From: Pseudomonas triclosanedens
GTDB lineage: Bacteria > Pseudomonadota > Gammaproteobacteria > Pseudomonadales > Pseudomonadaceae
Direction of reading: 5' to 3'
NCBI RefSeq assembly: GCF_026686735.1
Contig: NZ_CP113432.1
Span: 2,469,001 to 2,533,000 of the forward strand
Length of the DNA: 64,000 nucleotides
Each line of letters opens with the position of its first letter. The stretch's first letter is position 1. The notes beneath the pieces were generated by a model. That model searched no databases. It worked only from the letters and a program-made list of their open reading frames with translations, and was not told the origin of the DNA. The translations under genes were made by a program, and so were the position numbers. Below are positions 25,699 through 35,233 of this stretch, piece after piece.

Positions 25699-27042
25699 TT
25701 ACAGGCTCTCCAGCGTTCGCAGCAGCACTCCTACCTTGGTCAGCGACTCTGCGTACTCCTCCTGCCAGTCCGAGTCGGCGACGATGCCGCCGCCCCCCCA
25801 GCAACTGACCTGGCCGTCCTTGACCAGCAGGGTGCGGATGGTGATTGAGCTGTCCATCTCGCCGCGCACATCCAGGTACAGCAGGCTGCCGCAATAGATG
25901 CTGCGTCGGGTCGGCTCCAGCTCGTCGACGATCTGCATGGCCCGCACCTTGGGCGCGCCGGTGATCGAGCCGCCGGGGAAGCTGCCTTCGAGCAGGTCCA
26001 GGGCGTCCTTGCCCGGCGCCAGCTCGCCGCTGACGCTGCTGACCAGGTGATGGACGTTGGGGTAAGTCTCCAGGGCGAACAGTTCCGGCACCTTCACACT
26101 GCCAGGGCGACAACTGCGACCGAGGTCATTGCGCAGCAGGTCGACGATCATCAGATTCTCGGCGCGGTCCTTTTCGCTGGCCAGTAGCGCATCGGCGTTC
26201 GCCCGATCAGCCTCCTGCGTGGCGCCGCGCGGTCGGGTGCCCTTGATCGGCCGGGTTTCCACCTGGCGCCCGTGAAGCTGGAGGAAGCGTTCCGGCGACA
26301 GACTCAGCACCGCGCCTTCCTCCAGCGCCAGGTAGCCGGCGAAGGGCGTCGGGCAGGCCTTGCGCAGTGCCCGGTAGGCCAGCCAGGGCGAGCCGCTGCA
26401 GGAAGCGCGGAAGCGCTGGGTATAGTTCACCTGGTAGCAGTCGCCTTCGAGGATGTACCGATGCACGCGCTCCAGCGCGTCGCGGTATTGCTCGTGTGCG
26501 AGATCGGGGCGGAACGGCGCGGCGAGACGAAAAGGCGCTAGCGGCTGGGTCTGCGGGGCCTCGCTGAACAGGGTAATCAGGCGTTGCCGCTCGCTGTGCG
26601 CAAGCGCCGGGTGGAAGACCAGTTGGCTGCTGCGCACCTGATGGTCCGTGACCAGCGCCCAGGCATAGAGGCCGAGGCAGGCATCGGGCAGGTCGAGGTC
26701 GTCGAGAGCGGGCGCGGCCAGGCGCTCGATGCGGCGACCGAAATCATAGGCGAGATACCCGATCATTCCTCCGACGAATGGCAGTTCCAGGTATTCAGGA
26801 GCCTGAACTTCGCCCAGGCTCTGCAACGCGCCTCGTACTCGGGCGAAAAAGCTCTTGGCCGATTCGTCGGCGGTTGGCGCCAGTTCTGCCAATGGCCAGG
26901 CGCTCAGAAGGTCATAGCGTCCACGAGTGGCAACGGGGCGGCCGGCGTCCAGCAGAACGGCGCCGGGTGCGCGGTGGATCAGAGCGAAGCGGTCACCAGG
27001 GTCTTCCTGATAGGGAAGAGGGTGTATGGAACAGTGAGGCAT
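25699..27042 (-). CDS. pabB: PabB, aminodeoxychorismate synthase component I
   Basis: 447 aa chorismate-binding enzyme. N-terminal anthranilate-synthase-like domain (about 1-150), then the chorismate-binding domain from EQYRDALERVHRYILEGDCYQVNYTQRF. The motif RPIKGTRPRG carries the Lys that forms the covalent intermediate in PabB (Thr-containing PxKGT in TrpE-type enzymes), and the C-terminus has YCGSLLYLDVRGEMDSSITIRT. Makes 4-amino-4-deoxychorismate for folate. The neighbouring thrH is not metabolically linked; the gene is monocistronic and divergent from the LuxR regulator. Confidence 0.92.
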   Translation of the reverse strand: MPHCSIHPLPYQEDPGDRFALIHRAPGAVLLDAGRPVATRGRYDLLSAWPLAELAPTADESAKSFFARVRGALQSLGEVQAPEYLELPFVGGMIGYLAYDFGRRIERLAAPALDDLDLPDACLGLYAWALVTDHQVRSSQLVFHPALAHSERQRLITLFSEAPQTQPLAPFRLAAPFRPDLAHEQYRDALERVHRYILEGDCYQVNYTQRFRASCSGSPWLAYRALRKACPTPFAGYLALEEGAVLSLSPERFLQLHGRQVETRPIKGTRPRGATQEADRANADALLASEKDRAENLMIVDLLRNDLGRSCRPGSVKVPELFALETYPNVHHLVSSVSGELAPGKDALDLLEGSFPGGSITGAPKVRAMQIVDELEPTRRSIYCGSLLYLDVRGEMDSSITIRTLLVKDGQVSCWGGGGIVADSDWQEEYAESLTKVGVLLRTLESL

Positions 27043-27205
27043 GAGTGAGAACGTGCAAGGCGGATGGAAGATTTTGGATCGCCTGAAGCGTCGATCCTAG
27101 AGCCATTTCTTCAGTTTACGTAGGAAACGCATTCTGTTAAGAATTGAATTATCCCGCGGGGAGCGTGCCCCGTACCACAATGATAATGACACAGGGATAC
27201 AGGCC

Positions 27206-29914
27206 GTGGATGTAGTGCTCGAACCCGCAGCCGGCAGCCTTCTGCGCTCCAGATTAACACCCCCCCAGGTGCCTGCTGATTATTTGATTCGTCCCCGGAT
27301 CCAGAATGCTCTGGATCGTCATCCTTACGCCTCAGTCCTGTCTTTTACCGCGCCAGCCGGATTTGGCAAGACCACCGCGCTGGCGGCACTGGCCCGGACG
27401 CGTGAACTGCAAGGCTATGACGTTGCCTGGATTTCTCTCGAAGCCCAGGATGACGATCCGGGCCGTTTCTGCCTGAAGCTGATCCAGGCGCTGTCCACTG
27501 CGGTGCCCGGCACCGGTGAGGACGCGCTGGGGTATGTGCAGAACACCATGCGCGTGCCGGTGGTGGCGGTGATGGAAAGCCTGCTGATAGACCTGTCGCG
27601 CGACGAGTGCCGAGTCTTGCTGGTCTTGGACGACCTGCACCTGATCGGCCATCCCGATGTGTTCGCCGGCCTCAATCGCCTCGTGCAGTACGCGCCGCCC
27701 GGCCTCACCCTGGCCCTGGGCAGCCGCTCGCAACCGCCGCTGAACCTCGCCACCTGGCGCGCGAAGGGCATGCTCCTGGAAATCGGCCAGGATGAGCTGC
27801 GCCTGAGCGAAGACGAAACCCGCGAGTACCTTGCGCGCGATGGCCTGCAACTGCAGGAAGCCTGCCTGCACAGTCTGCACAGCCAGACCGAAGGCTGGAT
27901 GGCCGGAGTGCACCTGGTCAGCCTTTGGCTGCGCCAGCAGTCGGGGCCGCCGGAAGATCTAAAGCTGCTCAGCAGCGACAAGGCGGCGGTGGGTGACTAC
28001 CTGCTGCGCGTGGTGTTCGAGCGCCTGCCCGTCGACATCCAGGATGCGTTGCTGGCCCTGGCGATCGCCAACCGCCTGAGCGGCGACCTGGCCAACACCC
28101 TCACTGGCCGCCAGGACGGCCAGGAGCTGCTGGAACACCTGGACAGCATGCAGTTGTTCCTCCTGCCGCTGGACCGTGACCGCCAGTGGTATCGCTTCCA
28201 CCAACTGTTCGCCGATTTTCTCCGCGCTCGCCTGCGCGAACGGGATCCGGAGCGTTTCAAGCAACTGCATTTCAATGCCAGCCTGTGGTTCACCAACCAC
28301 CATATGCCGACTCTGGCTATCGAGCACGCCTGCCTGGCCGAAGATCCGGAGATGCTTGCCGCCCTGGTGGATGGATGTGGCCTGGAACTGATCAACCGCG
28401 GCCAGCTCTACCTGATTTCGCGCTGGCGCAAGCACGTGCCGGACGAAATCGCCGAGCGCTATCCGATCCTGGTGCTCAGCGATGTCTGGACCCGCGCCGC
28501 CGAGCTGAGCCTGCCCGAAGCCAACCGGATGATCGACGAGTTGCTGGCACTCTGGAGCGACCACAAGGGTAGTGGCCCGATGGGCGACCAGTATCTGTCG
28601 GCGCTGGCGGTGAAGGCCGTGCTGGCCTTGCAGAAGGATGATCTGGAACAGTGCATCACTCTGGCCCGCAAGGTGGAAAGCCAGTTGGGGCAGAACTCCG
28701 CATTCCTCGAAGGCGCGATCCTGCTTATCGCCGCGTTCGCCCAGGTGGTGCGCGGCCAGGCTGACCAGGCGCGGCGGCTGATGGGGCTGGCGCAGCAGCG
28801 CAATCACTTCCTCGATGGTCGCTACCTGCACATGCAGTTGTGCACCATCGAAGTGGTGCTGGCGCTGGAGCAGGGACAGGTCAAGCAGGCGCAGATGCTG
28901 ATCGAGCGTGTTCGCCAGCAGGCCATGCCGTTGTTCGACAAGCGCTCCCAGGCATTGGCCCTGCCGGCCATTGCCGAGGCGCTGACCGCCTATTACCGGA
29001 CCGAGCTCGACGGCCTGGAAGAGCGCCTGCGTTGGGCGCTGGGGCGCGTCGATGTGGTCAACCCGATCGATCTGTATGCCCAGGGCATGCAGTGTCTGGC
29101 ACGTATTCAGCGCCTGCAGGGGCGTACCAAGGAGGCGCTGGCCACGCTGGGGTTGATGCAGACCCTTGCCTCGCGCAACCATTCCTGGCGCTTCTTCGCG
29201 ATGGCAGTGGGCGAGGAGATCAACCTGATCCTGCAGGAACCCGCCACCGACCGCTGCAAGCGCGCCGAGCAACGGCTGAAGGCCATCGACTGGCAGAAAC
29301 TCGCCAGCCACTACAAGCAGATGCCGTTCAATCCGGTGTTGTGGGTGCAGGGCATCAGCCGCGTACGCCTGTTGCAGGCGCGCGGTCACTTCAGCGAAGC
29401 GCTGCACGAGATCACCCAGCTACGCGGCATGTTGCAGCCGAGCTGGCATGGCTTGCAGCGTCTGCGCCTGGACCTGTTGGCGGCGCTCAGCTACCAGCGA
29501 CTGGGCTATCAGGAGCGCTCCCACAGCCTGCTCGGACAATGCCTGGTCGGTGCCGAGCGGGAAGGGGTGCGGAGTATTTTCATCGAAGAAGGAGAAGGGA
29601 TTCGCCAGTTGCTGCAGCAGCTTGAATCCACTGAACGACAACCGGCCTTGCAAGCGTTCATCCGCGGTCTGCTGACCGTCTGGCCGGGGCAGGAAGCACG
29701 CAGGTCGCCGGAAGCGCTGGAGGAAGGTCTGACCGACCGCGAGCGCGAAGTGGTATGCCTGGCCGCGCAGGGCCTCTCCAACGAGGAGATAGGCCGACAG
29801 CTATCGCTGGCGCTGGGCACCGTCAAATGGCACCTGCACAACATCTACGAGAAGCTGAAGGTGCGCAATCGGACCCAAGCGATTCGCCGCGCCCGTGAGC
29901 TGAGTCTGCTCTGA
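27206..29914 (+). CDS. Large ATP-dependent LuxR-family (MalT/LAL-type) regulator 1
   Basis: 902 aa. GTG start at 27206. Walker A TAPAGFGKTT (residues 48-57), Walker B LLVLDD (138-143), a STAND NTPase region with EGWMAGVHL, a long helical TPR-like sensor region (about 370-830) and a C-terminal LuxR HTH (LTDREREVVCLAAQGLSNEEIG, residues 841-902). MalT-type proteins bind an inducer and ATP, oligomerise and activate transcription. The next regulator starts at the base after its stop. The pair sits directly before the secreted-protein operon at 32.9-38 kb and very likely controls it. Confidence 0.9.
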   Translation: MDVVLEPAAGSLLRSRLTPPQVPADYLIRPRIQNALDRHPYASVLSFTAPAGFGKTTALAALARTRELQGYDVAWISLEAQDDDPGRFCLKLIQALSTAVPGTGEDALGYVQNTMRVPVVAVMESLLIDLSRDECRVLLVLDDLHLIGHPDVFAGLNRLVQYAPPGLTLALGSRSQPPLNLATWRAKGMLLEIGQDELRLSEDETREYLARDGLQLQEACLHSLHSQTEGWMAGVHLVSLWLRQQSGPPEDLKLLSSDKAAVGDYLLRVVFERLPVDIQDALLALAIANRLSGDLANTLTGRQDGQELLEHLDSMQLFLLPLDRDRQWYRFHQLFADFLRARLRERDPERFKQLHFNASLWFTNHHMPTLAIEHACLAEDPEMLAALVDGCGLELINRGQLYLISRWRKHVPDEIAERYPILVLSDVWTRAAELSLPEANRMIDELLALWSDHKGSGPMGDQYLSALAVKAVLALQKDDLEQCITLARKVESQLGQNSAFLEGAILLIAAFAQVVRGQADQARRLMGLAQQRNHFLDGRYLHMQLCTIEVVLALEQGQVKQAQMLIERVRQQAMPLFDKRSQALALPAIAEALTAYYRTELDGLEERLRWALGRVDVVNPIDLYAQGMQCLARIQRLQGRTKEALATLGLMQTLASRNHSWRFFAMAVGEEINLILQEPATDRCKRAEQRLKAIDWQKLASHYKQMPFNPVLWVQGISRVRLLQARGHFSEALHEITQLRGMLQPSWHGLQRLRLDLLAALSYQRLGYQERSHSLLGQCLVGAEREGVRSIFIEEGEGIRQLLQQLESTERQPALQAFIRGLLTVWPGQEARRSPEALEEGLTDREREVVCLAAQGLSNEEIGRQLSLALGTVKWHLHNIYEKLKVRNRTQAIRRARELSLL

Positions 29915-32638
29915 ATGACGACCTTGACATCCCTGCCGCAGCAGCCATTGCCGCTGCTGCGGACCAAACTGTTCCCACCGCGTACCGACAGCGATTCACT
30001 GCTGCCGCGCCGGGCCCTGATCGATCGACTCTACGCTGCTCGCCAGCAGCGTGTGCTGGTGCTCAGCGCGCCAGCCGGGTTCGGCAAGAGTACAGCGCTC
30101 AGTCTGTTCCGCCAGCGCCTGCAACAGGACGGCGCACGGGTCGCCTGGCTGTCCTGCGACGAGGGCGATAGCGAGCCACAGCGCCTGGTGCAGTACCTGG
30201 TGGCGAGTATCCGCAGTGTCGAGGAAGGCTTCGGTGCCAATACCTCGAACCTGTTGCAGTCGGATATGACGCTGCCGCTGGAGGGCATCATCGATGCCTT
30301 CCTGTCCGATCTGCGTCGGCTGGACGGCCCGCTGTACCTGTTTCTCGATGACTTCCACCAGATCCGGCACCCGGCGCTGGCCCACGGCGCGCGCTACCTG
30401 ATCGAACACCTGCCGGACAACGTTCGGCTGGTTACCAGCAGCCGCTACCGTCCGCGCTTTCTGGTGGACGAGCCGGCGCTCGCGCCGCTGAGCTTCTGCC
30501 TGAGCGGCGACGACCTGCGACTCACCCGCGAGGAAACCGACACCTTCCTCACCGAGCTCAAGGGCCTGCCGTTGAGCGACGCCGAACTGAAGTTGCTGCA
30601 CAAGCGCACCGAGGGGTGGATCACCGCGTTGCACCTGGCGGCGCTTGCGCTGGCCCGTCACCCGGACCGGGCGGCGTTCCTCAAGGGTTTGTCCGGCACC
30701 GAGCGGGACCTGGCCGACTATCTGGCCGAGGATGTGCTGCGCAGCTTGCCCGAGTCGTTGCAGCAGTTCCTCGACCAGACCTCGGTGCTGGACGAGTTCT
30801 GCGCCGAGCTGTGCAACGCTCTGACCGGCCGCCGCGACGGCCTGGACATGTTGATGCGCTTGCAGAACGAGCAACTGTTCATCATCCCGCTGGACGACCA
30901 GCGCGAATGGTTCCGCTATCACCACCTGTTCGCCGAGTTTCTCCAGGGCCGCCTGGCCCGTCACGCCGACCCAACGCCGCTGCTGCATGCCGCGGCGCGC
31001 TGGTGCGAAGGGCGCGACATGGCCGACCGGGCGATCAAATATGCGCTACGTGCCCGCGACTATGGCTTCGCCGCCGACCTGCTGGAGCGCCAGGGCTCCA
31101 AGTTGATCGCCGGCAACCGCGTCTATGGCATTCTCGGCATGCTCGGCAGCATTCCCGCCGAGGTGATCCGCGAGCATCCGGTATTCCAGATTTTCTACGC
31201 CTGGCAGTTGGCCTTCGAACAGAAGTTCGCCGAGGCTGAAGCGTTGATCGAAGAACTCAGCGTCCGCCTGCTGCAAGGACAGGGCAAGGTTCGCAACTTC
31301 GGCATGGCCGAGCTGCTGGCCGTGGCGCAGGTGCTCAAGGCGCTGGTGCTGCTGTATCAGGACAAGCTCGAAGCCTGCCTGAAGGTGGCTCGTCACTGGC
31401 TGGCGCTGGTGCCGGGCAACCAGCCGGTATTCCGTGCCAGCCTGTCGTGCATCCAGGCGGCGGCTTACGCACTGCTAGGCGACTATGCCGAAGCGGCCAA
31501 TGCCATCGGCGTCGCCCGTGACTGCTTGCGCATGGCCGACAGCGAGTATCTGCAGGTGGTGGTCAGCATGATCGAGTCGCTGATCTGCAAGGAGCGCGGC
31601 GAGTTGGAGCGCGGCCGCACCATCGCCGAAAGCGCGCGTAGCCGCGTCGAGCGGGTATTCGGCCGCCGCAGCCGGGTCGGCGGTCCGCTGTCGCTGGCCT
31701 ATGCGGACATTCTCTACGAGCAGGACCGGCATGCCGCGATCCTCGCCGAACTGCCGCTGGCGACCACCTGGCGCGATGTCGCAACGCCGGTGGAGCTGCT
31801 CAGCCGGGGCCAGTTGGTGATGGCCAAGGCGCGCTTCTTCGCTGGGGAGTCCGAGCAAGGGCTTGCCCAGCTCGACGAATGGCTGGTTGGCCTGCAGTCG
31901 CCGGGGTACGAGCGCGTCTATGCGCTGGCCATGAGCTGCAAGGTCCAGTTGCTGCTGTGGCTGCGCCGGCCCAACGAGGCGGAACGTGTCTGCCTGCAAC
32001 TGGCGCGGCATCTCTCCGGGCTAAACGCCGAGCGCTATGCCGATGCCCAGGCTGCGCTGGTGATGGCCGAGGCGCGGCTGGCGCTGTCCGAGCGGCACGC
32101 CGAGCGCGCCCAGCAGCGGCTGGAAGCCTGCCTGGCGGGTTATACCTCGCCTTATCAGCGCGACCGGCGGCTGCGTCTTTCGTTGTTACTTTCTGTGGCG
32201 TTTTGGCAGAAAGGTAACAGCGAAAAGGCTTTTGCCCTGTTCGCGCCGACGCTGGAAGAGGCGTGGAATCTGGGCTATCGCCGGCTGTTCCAGGACGATG
32301 CACTGTGGCTGCTGCCGCTCTGGGAAGCCTGGAAAGTTGCGGAGCCGAAGCGTGCCGCAGCCTGGCAAGGGGTGGCGGAAATGCTCCGCGAGCAATGCCG
32401 CAGGCTTGCCGTTGATCCCGAAACTTTCGATGAAAATCAGGATGTTAGTCATCGCGAACGGGAGATCCTGCGGTTGGTGGCGGCGGGCTTGTCGAACCGC
32501 GACATCGCGCAGGCAGTGCATCTGTCGGAGGCCACCATCAAGTGGCATCTGCACAATCTCTTCGCCAAGCTCGGGGTGCGCAGCAGGACCCAGGCAGTGC
32601 TCAAGGGCAAGAGCCTGGGATTGCTCAGCGAAGCCTGA
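29915..32638 (+). CDS. Large ATP-dependent LuxR-family (MalT/LAL-type) regulator 2
   Basis: 907 aa. Same architecture as its neighbour: Walker A APAGFGKST (52-60), Walker B LFLDD, EGWITALHLAALAL, helical repeats, and a C-terminal HTH LSHREREI-like segment HREREILRLVAAGLSNRDIAQ (about 842-900). The ATG follows the previous TGA with zero gap, so the two are translationally coupled. The N-terminal halves are clearly homologous but diverged, indicating an old tandem duplication and possibly heteromeric action. The inducer is unknown. Confidence 0.9.
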   Translation: MTTLTSLPQQPLPLLRTKLFPPRTDSDSLLPRRALIDRLYAARQQRVLVLSAPAGFGKSTALSLFRQRLQQDGARVAWLSCDEGDSEPQRLVQYLVASIRSVEEGFGANTSNLLQSDMTLPLEGIIDAFLSDLRRLDGPLYLFLDDFHQIRHPALAHGARYLIEHLPDNVRLVTSSRYRPRFLVDEPALAPLSFCLSGDDLRLTREETDTFLTELKGLPLSDAELKLLHKRTEGWITALHLAALALARHPDRAAFLKGLSGTERDLADYLAEDVLRSLPESLQQFLDQTSVLDEFCAELCNALTGRRDGLDMLMRLQNEQLFIIPLDDQREWFRYHHLFAEFLQGRLARHADPTPLLHAAARWCEGRDMADRAIKYALRARDYGFAADLLERQGSKLIAGNRVYGILGMLGSIPAEVIREHPVFQIFYAWQLAFEQKFAEAEALIEELSVRLLQGQGKVRNFGMAELLAVAQVLKALVLLYQDKLEACLKVARHWLALVPGNQPVFRASLSCIQAAAYALLGDYAEAANAIGVARDCLRMADSEYLQVVVSMIESLICKERGELERGRTIAESARSRVERVFGRRSRVGGPLSLAYADILYEQDRHAAILAELPLATTWRDVATPVELLSRGQLVMAKARFFAGESEQGLAQLDEWLVGLQSPGYERVYALAMSCKVQLLLWLRRPNEAERVCLQLARHLSGLNAERYADAQAALVMAEARLALSERHAERAQQRLEACLAGYTSPYQRDRRLRLSLLLSVAFWQKGNSEKAFALFAPTLEEAWNLGYRRLFQDDALWLLPLWEAWKVAEPKRAAAWQGVAEMLREQCRRLAVDPETFDENQDVSHREREILRLVAAGLSNRDIAQAVHLSEATIKWHLHNLFAKLGVRSRTQAVLKGKSLGLLSEA

Positions 32639-32867
32639 GCCAGAGGGTTGGTTTTGCGCCATCCCTTGGATGGGCTGGCAGGTGGGGGATGGGTCAGTAG
32701 CTTGGAGATCAGGACGCGAAGCATGGTGCTTCACGAATCCATACCCACGGCGCCTAGGGAAGAAGCCGAGGGTCTGGAGGGCCGGCGTAGCCGGTCGACC
32801 TGCAGCGGGGCAGGACGCCCCTTGCAGTGCCTGGGGCAACCCACCTGAACACTGGAGAGAAATAACA

Positions 32868-33326
32868 ATGAAAAAAATCAAGCAACTGGTTCTTGCAAGC
32901 GCAGTTCTGGCCACTCCGTTCCTGGCACATGCCGACATGAAATCCCTGGATGACGCTGCACTGTCCGGTGTGACCGGCCAGGACGGCATCAGCATCGCTG
33001 GTACCTTCAACGCCCAGATTGGCAAGATCACCTATGAGGATACCGACGCCAGCGGCGGTTCCCTGGTGCTCGACGGCATCCACCTGCCAAGCGTAACCAT
33101 CGCCGACAACGCTCCGCTGACCGTCGATGTGGTTACCACCAGCATCACTCCGAGCGGCGGCGGCACCGCTGTCGCTACTCAACAACTGCAACTGGGCCTG
33201 CCCAGCATCACCGGTAACGTGAAAGTGGACGCCGTACGTGTGGGCGAGACTGGCGCCAGCATCGGTTCGCTGACCGTTTCCAACCTGAACCTGGCCGGTT
33301 CCCAGGTTCGCATCTGGGGCCACTGA
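32868..33326 (+). CDS. Secreted DUF6160-like protein, candidate fibre/pilus subunit (FilA-like)
   Basis: 152 aa with a Sec signal peptide (residues 1-22, FLAHA then DM). The mature N-terminus KSLDDAALSGVTGQDGISI is the signature I associate with DUF6160 proteins of the Acinetobacter fil cluster. The rest is a Gly/Ser/Thr/Val-rich beta-strand region without Cys, ending QVRIWGH. ATG 32868 has GGAGAG upstream; the longer open frame is read-through of a shadow ORF. First gene of a five-gene operon, followed by a hairpin that may set it at a higher level than the rest. Predicted to be exported and perhaps polymerised. Confidence 0.8.
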   Translation: MKKIKQLVLASAVLATPFLAHADMKSLDDAALSGVTGQDGISIAGTFNAQIGKITYEDTDASGGSLVLDGIHLPSVTIADNAPLTVDVVTTSITPSGGGTAVATQQLQLGLPSITGNVKVDAVRVGETGASIGSLTVSNLNLAGSQVRIWGH

Positions 33327-33350
33327 TCGGCTTCGGGTAGTTCCTGACGA

Positions 33351-33381
33351 GTCTTGCCGGTGTCCAGCCGGCAAGACTTTT
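33351..33381 (+). terminator. Intra-operon hairpin between subunit and peptidase genes
   Basis: GTCTTGCCGG (33351-33360) and CCGGCAAGAC (33368-33377) form a perfect 10-bp stem with a seven-base loop followed by TTTTCTC. It sits between the secreted-protein stop (33326) and the strong SD of the peptidase gene (from 33389). Either partial terminator or 3' stabilising hairpin; the same direction continues with four tightly spaced genes that lack another obvious promoter. Confidence 0.75.
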
Positions 33382-33400
33382 CTCAATCAAGGAGGGGTGG

Positions 33401-34162
33401 ATGTTCGAGATACTGCTGGGAAGTCTGCTGGGGCTGTTCGGTTTCACCCAGGCGGTGGATACCAAGCCGCAACAGCAAGGCACAGTGAATATCTCGCAGT
33501 CGCTCACGCCCAATGGGCCATTTCGCGAATCGGTACAGCTCGAACCGATGAGCCAGGTCCAGTTCCGCAATGTGATTCGCCAGGCCTACGACTACAGCTG
33601 TGGTTCGGCCGCGCTGACCACGCTGCTGGATTACTACCTGGGCCGCAATCTGGAAGAGCGCCAGGTCATGGAGGGCCTGATCAAGTACGGCGAGGCTGAC
33701 AAGATCGTCCAGCGCCGTGGTTTCTCGCTTCTGGACATGAAGCGCTATGCCGCCGCGCTCGGCTACAAGAGTGGCGGCTTCCGTGCCGAGTTCTCCGACC
33801 TGGACTCGCTCGAACACCCGGCGCTGGTGCCGATCCACTATGCCGGCTTCAAGCATTTCGTCGTGGTCCGCGATGTCTACAACGACCACGTCTTCGTTGC
33901 CGATCCTGCCTTGGGCAACATCAGTTTCACCCGTGCCCGCTTCGAGGATATCTGGGACCAGAACGTACTGTTCGTGATCTATCCCAGCGGCCAGGAGCCG
34001 AAAAATGCCCTGGCTCTCAAGGACACCGACCTGCGCCTGGTGGACGATCGCACCGTCAGCCTGCTGGCGTTCCGGGAGTTCCCGGAGATGAGCAAAATCA
34101 CCCAGAACCAGATCGGGGAGGCCGCCTCGAACGGCGATGTCCAGTACATACGCCGCAAATGA
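33401..34162 (+). CDS. C39-like cysteine peptidase (FilB/FapD-like)
   Basis: 253 aa. Stand-alone C39 (bacteriocin-processing type) peptidase domain with Cys67 in AYDYSCGSAALTTLL, His152 in GFKHFVVVRD and Asp168 in FVADPALGN. The N-terminus is hydrophobic (MFEILLGSLLGLFGF) and may anchor or export it. No ABC-exporter domain is fused or nearby, unlike bacteriocin systems but like FapD of the functional-amyloid operon. It could trim the secreted subunit or another partner. The SD AAGGAGGGG is unusually strong. Encoded 48 bases before the barrel gene. Confidence 0.85.
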   Translation: MFEILLGSLLGLFGFTQAVDTKPQQQGTVNISQSLTPNGPFRESVQLEPMSQVQFRNVIRQAYDYSCGSAALTTLLDYYLGRNLEERQVMEGLIKYGEADKIVQRRGFSLLDMKRYAAALGYKSGGFRAEFSDLDSLEHPALVPIHYAGFKHFVVVRDVYNDHVFVADPALGNISFTRARFEDIWDQNVLFVIYPSGQEPKNALALKDTDLRLVDDRTVSLLAFREFPEMSKITQNQIGEAASNGDVQYIRRK

Positions 34163-34210
34163 TTGCGTGATCGGCCCGTACGAATAAGAACAAGACCAGG
34201 GGATTGCAAC

Positions 34211-35215
34211 ATGGATTTGAAGGGGTTTGCGTGCGTTGCCGCTCTGGCCTTGCTGGTCAGCTCTGCCGCCGTGGCGGATGATGCGTCATCCGACGATGCT
34301 CGCGATGCGCTGGCGAAGAAGGACACCGATGCCGACAGCGCCAAGGCACTGGAGGAAGTGTTCCAGGCCGCCGAAAAGAGCTACACCCTGCTCAAGAAGG
34401 GCGAGCGTCAGCTCACCTACGGTTTCGACTACTCGCTGATGCGCGATACCCGCATCCAGGCCGTGCGCACCGGCCAGAACGTCTACAGCGTGCTGGCGCA
34501 GAGCGAGGCGCAGCATACGTTCACCAACTCCTTCACCTTCGACTACGGCATCTGGGACAACCTGACCTTCAGCATGCGCCTGCCGTTCGTGGCCAAGTAC
34601 GACACCGAACGCGATATCCATGCCTACAGCCTGGGCGATATCTCCGCGACGTTGCGCTGGCAGCCGTGGCCGTCGCGCCGGGGCCGCCCGGTCACCACGC
34701 TCTACGCCACCCTCGGCCTGCCGACCGGCGACAGCCCCTACGACATGGACGTCGCCAAGGACGTCTCCACCGGCAACGGTTACTACAGCCTGGGCGGCGG
34801 CGCCAACGTGTCCTACGTGATCGACCCCGTGGTGCTCTACGGCTCCCTCGGTTACACCTACAACATGAAGGTGGACAACATTCACCAGAACCAGTACGGC
34901 GAAGAGCTGGAGAAAGTGGCCCCGGGCGATACGATCAACTTCGCGATGGGCATGGCGTACGCGCTGTCCTATGACGTCTCCCTGGCTACCTCGTACCAGA
35001 TGGCCTACTCGTTCAAGAACAAGTACTACTTCTCCGACCGATCGGTGGAGGCGCCGGAGCAGACCAGCGCGATCATGAACTTCTCGCTGGGCTTGCGAAC
35101 ATCGCCCGACTACATCGTCAACGTGAACGCCGGTTTCGGTCTGACCGAAGACTCGCCGGATGTACTGCTGGGGCTGTCTCTTCCCCTGGATATCCAAGGC
35201 CTCAAAGCCCAGTAA
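34211..35215 (+). CDS. Outer-membrane beta-barrel protein with N-terminal helix (FilC/FapF-like transporter)
   Basis: 334 aa. Signal peptide (ends AAVADD), then a charged helical stretch (about 25-70, including AKALEEVFQAAEKSYTLLKKGE) that could form a coiled coil or plug. About 260 residues of alternating amphipathic strands end in IQGLKAQ. The layout resembles FapF, which has a coiled coil, plug and barrel for exporting amyloid subunits; similarity in sequence is only inferred. Start ATG 34211 is chosen because the upstream in-frame GTG at 34163 gives no signal peptide. Confidence 0.75.
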   Translation: MDLKGFACVAALALLVSSAAVADDASSDDARDALAKKDTDADSAKALEEVFQAAEKSYTLLKKGERQLTYGFDYSLMRDTRIQAVRTGQNVYSVLAQSEAQHTFTNSFTFDYGIWDNLTFSMRLPFVAKYDTERDIHAYSLGDISATLRWQPWPSRRGRPVTTLYATLGLPTGDSPYDMDVAKDVSTGNGYYSLGGGANVSYVIDPVVLYGSLGYTYNMKVDNIHQNQYGEELEKVAPGDTINFAMGMAYALSYDVSLATSYQMAYSFKNKYYFSDRSVEAPEQTSAIMNFSLGLRTSPDYIVNVNAGFGLTEDSPDVLLGLSLPLDIQGLKAQ

Positions 35216-35233
35216 CCGACGAGCGAAAACCAT

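Noticed and set aside
32684..32693. GGGGGATGGG as a MalT box upstream of the secreted-protein gene
   Set aside because: It resembles the enteric MalT site only loosely, there is a single copy, and these regulators may not share MalT specificity.
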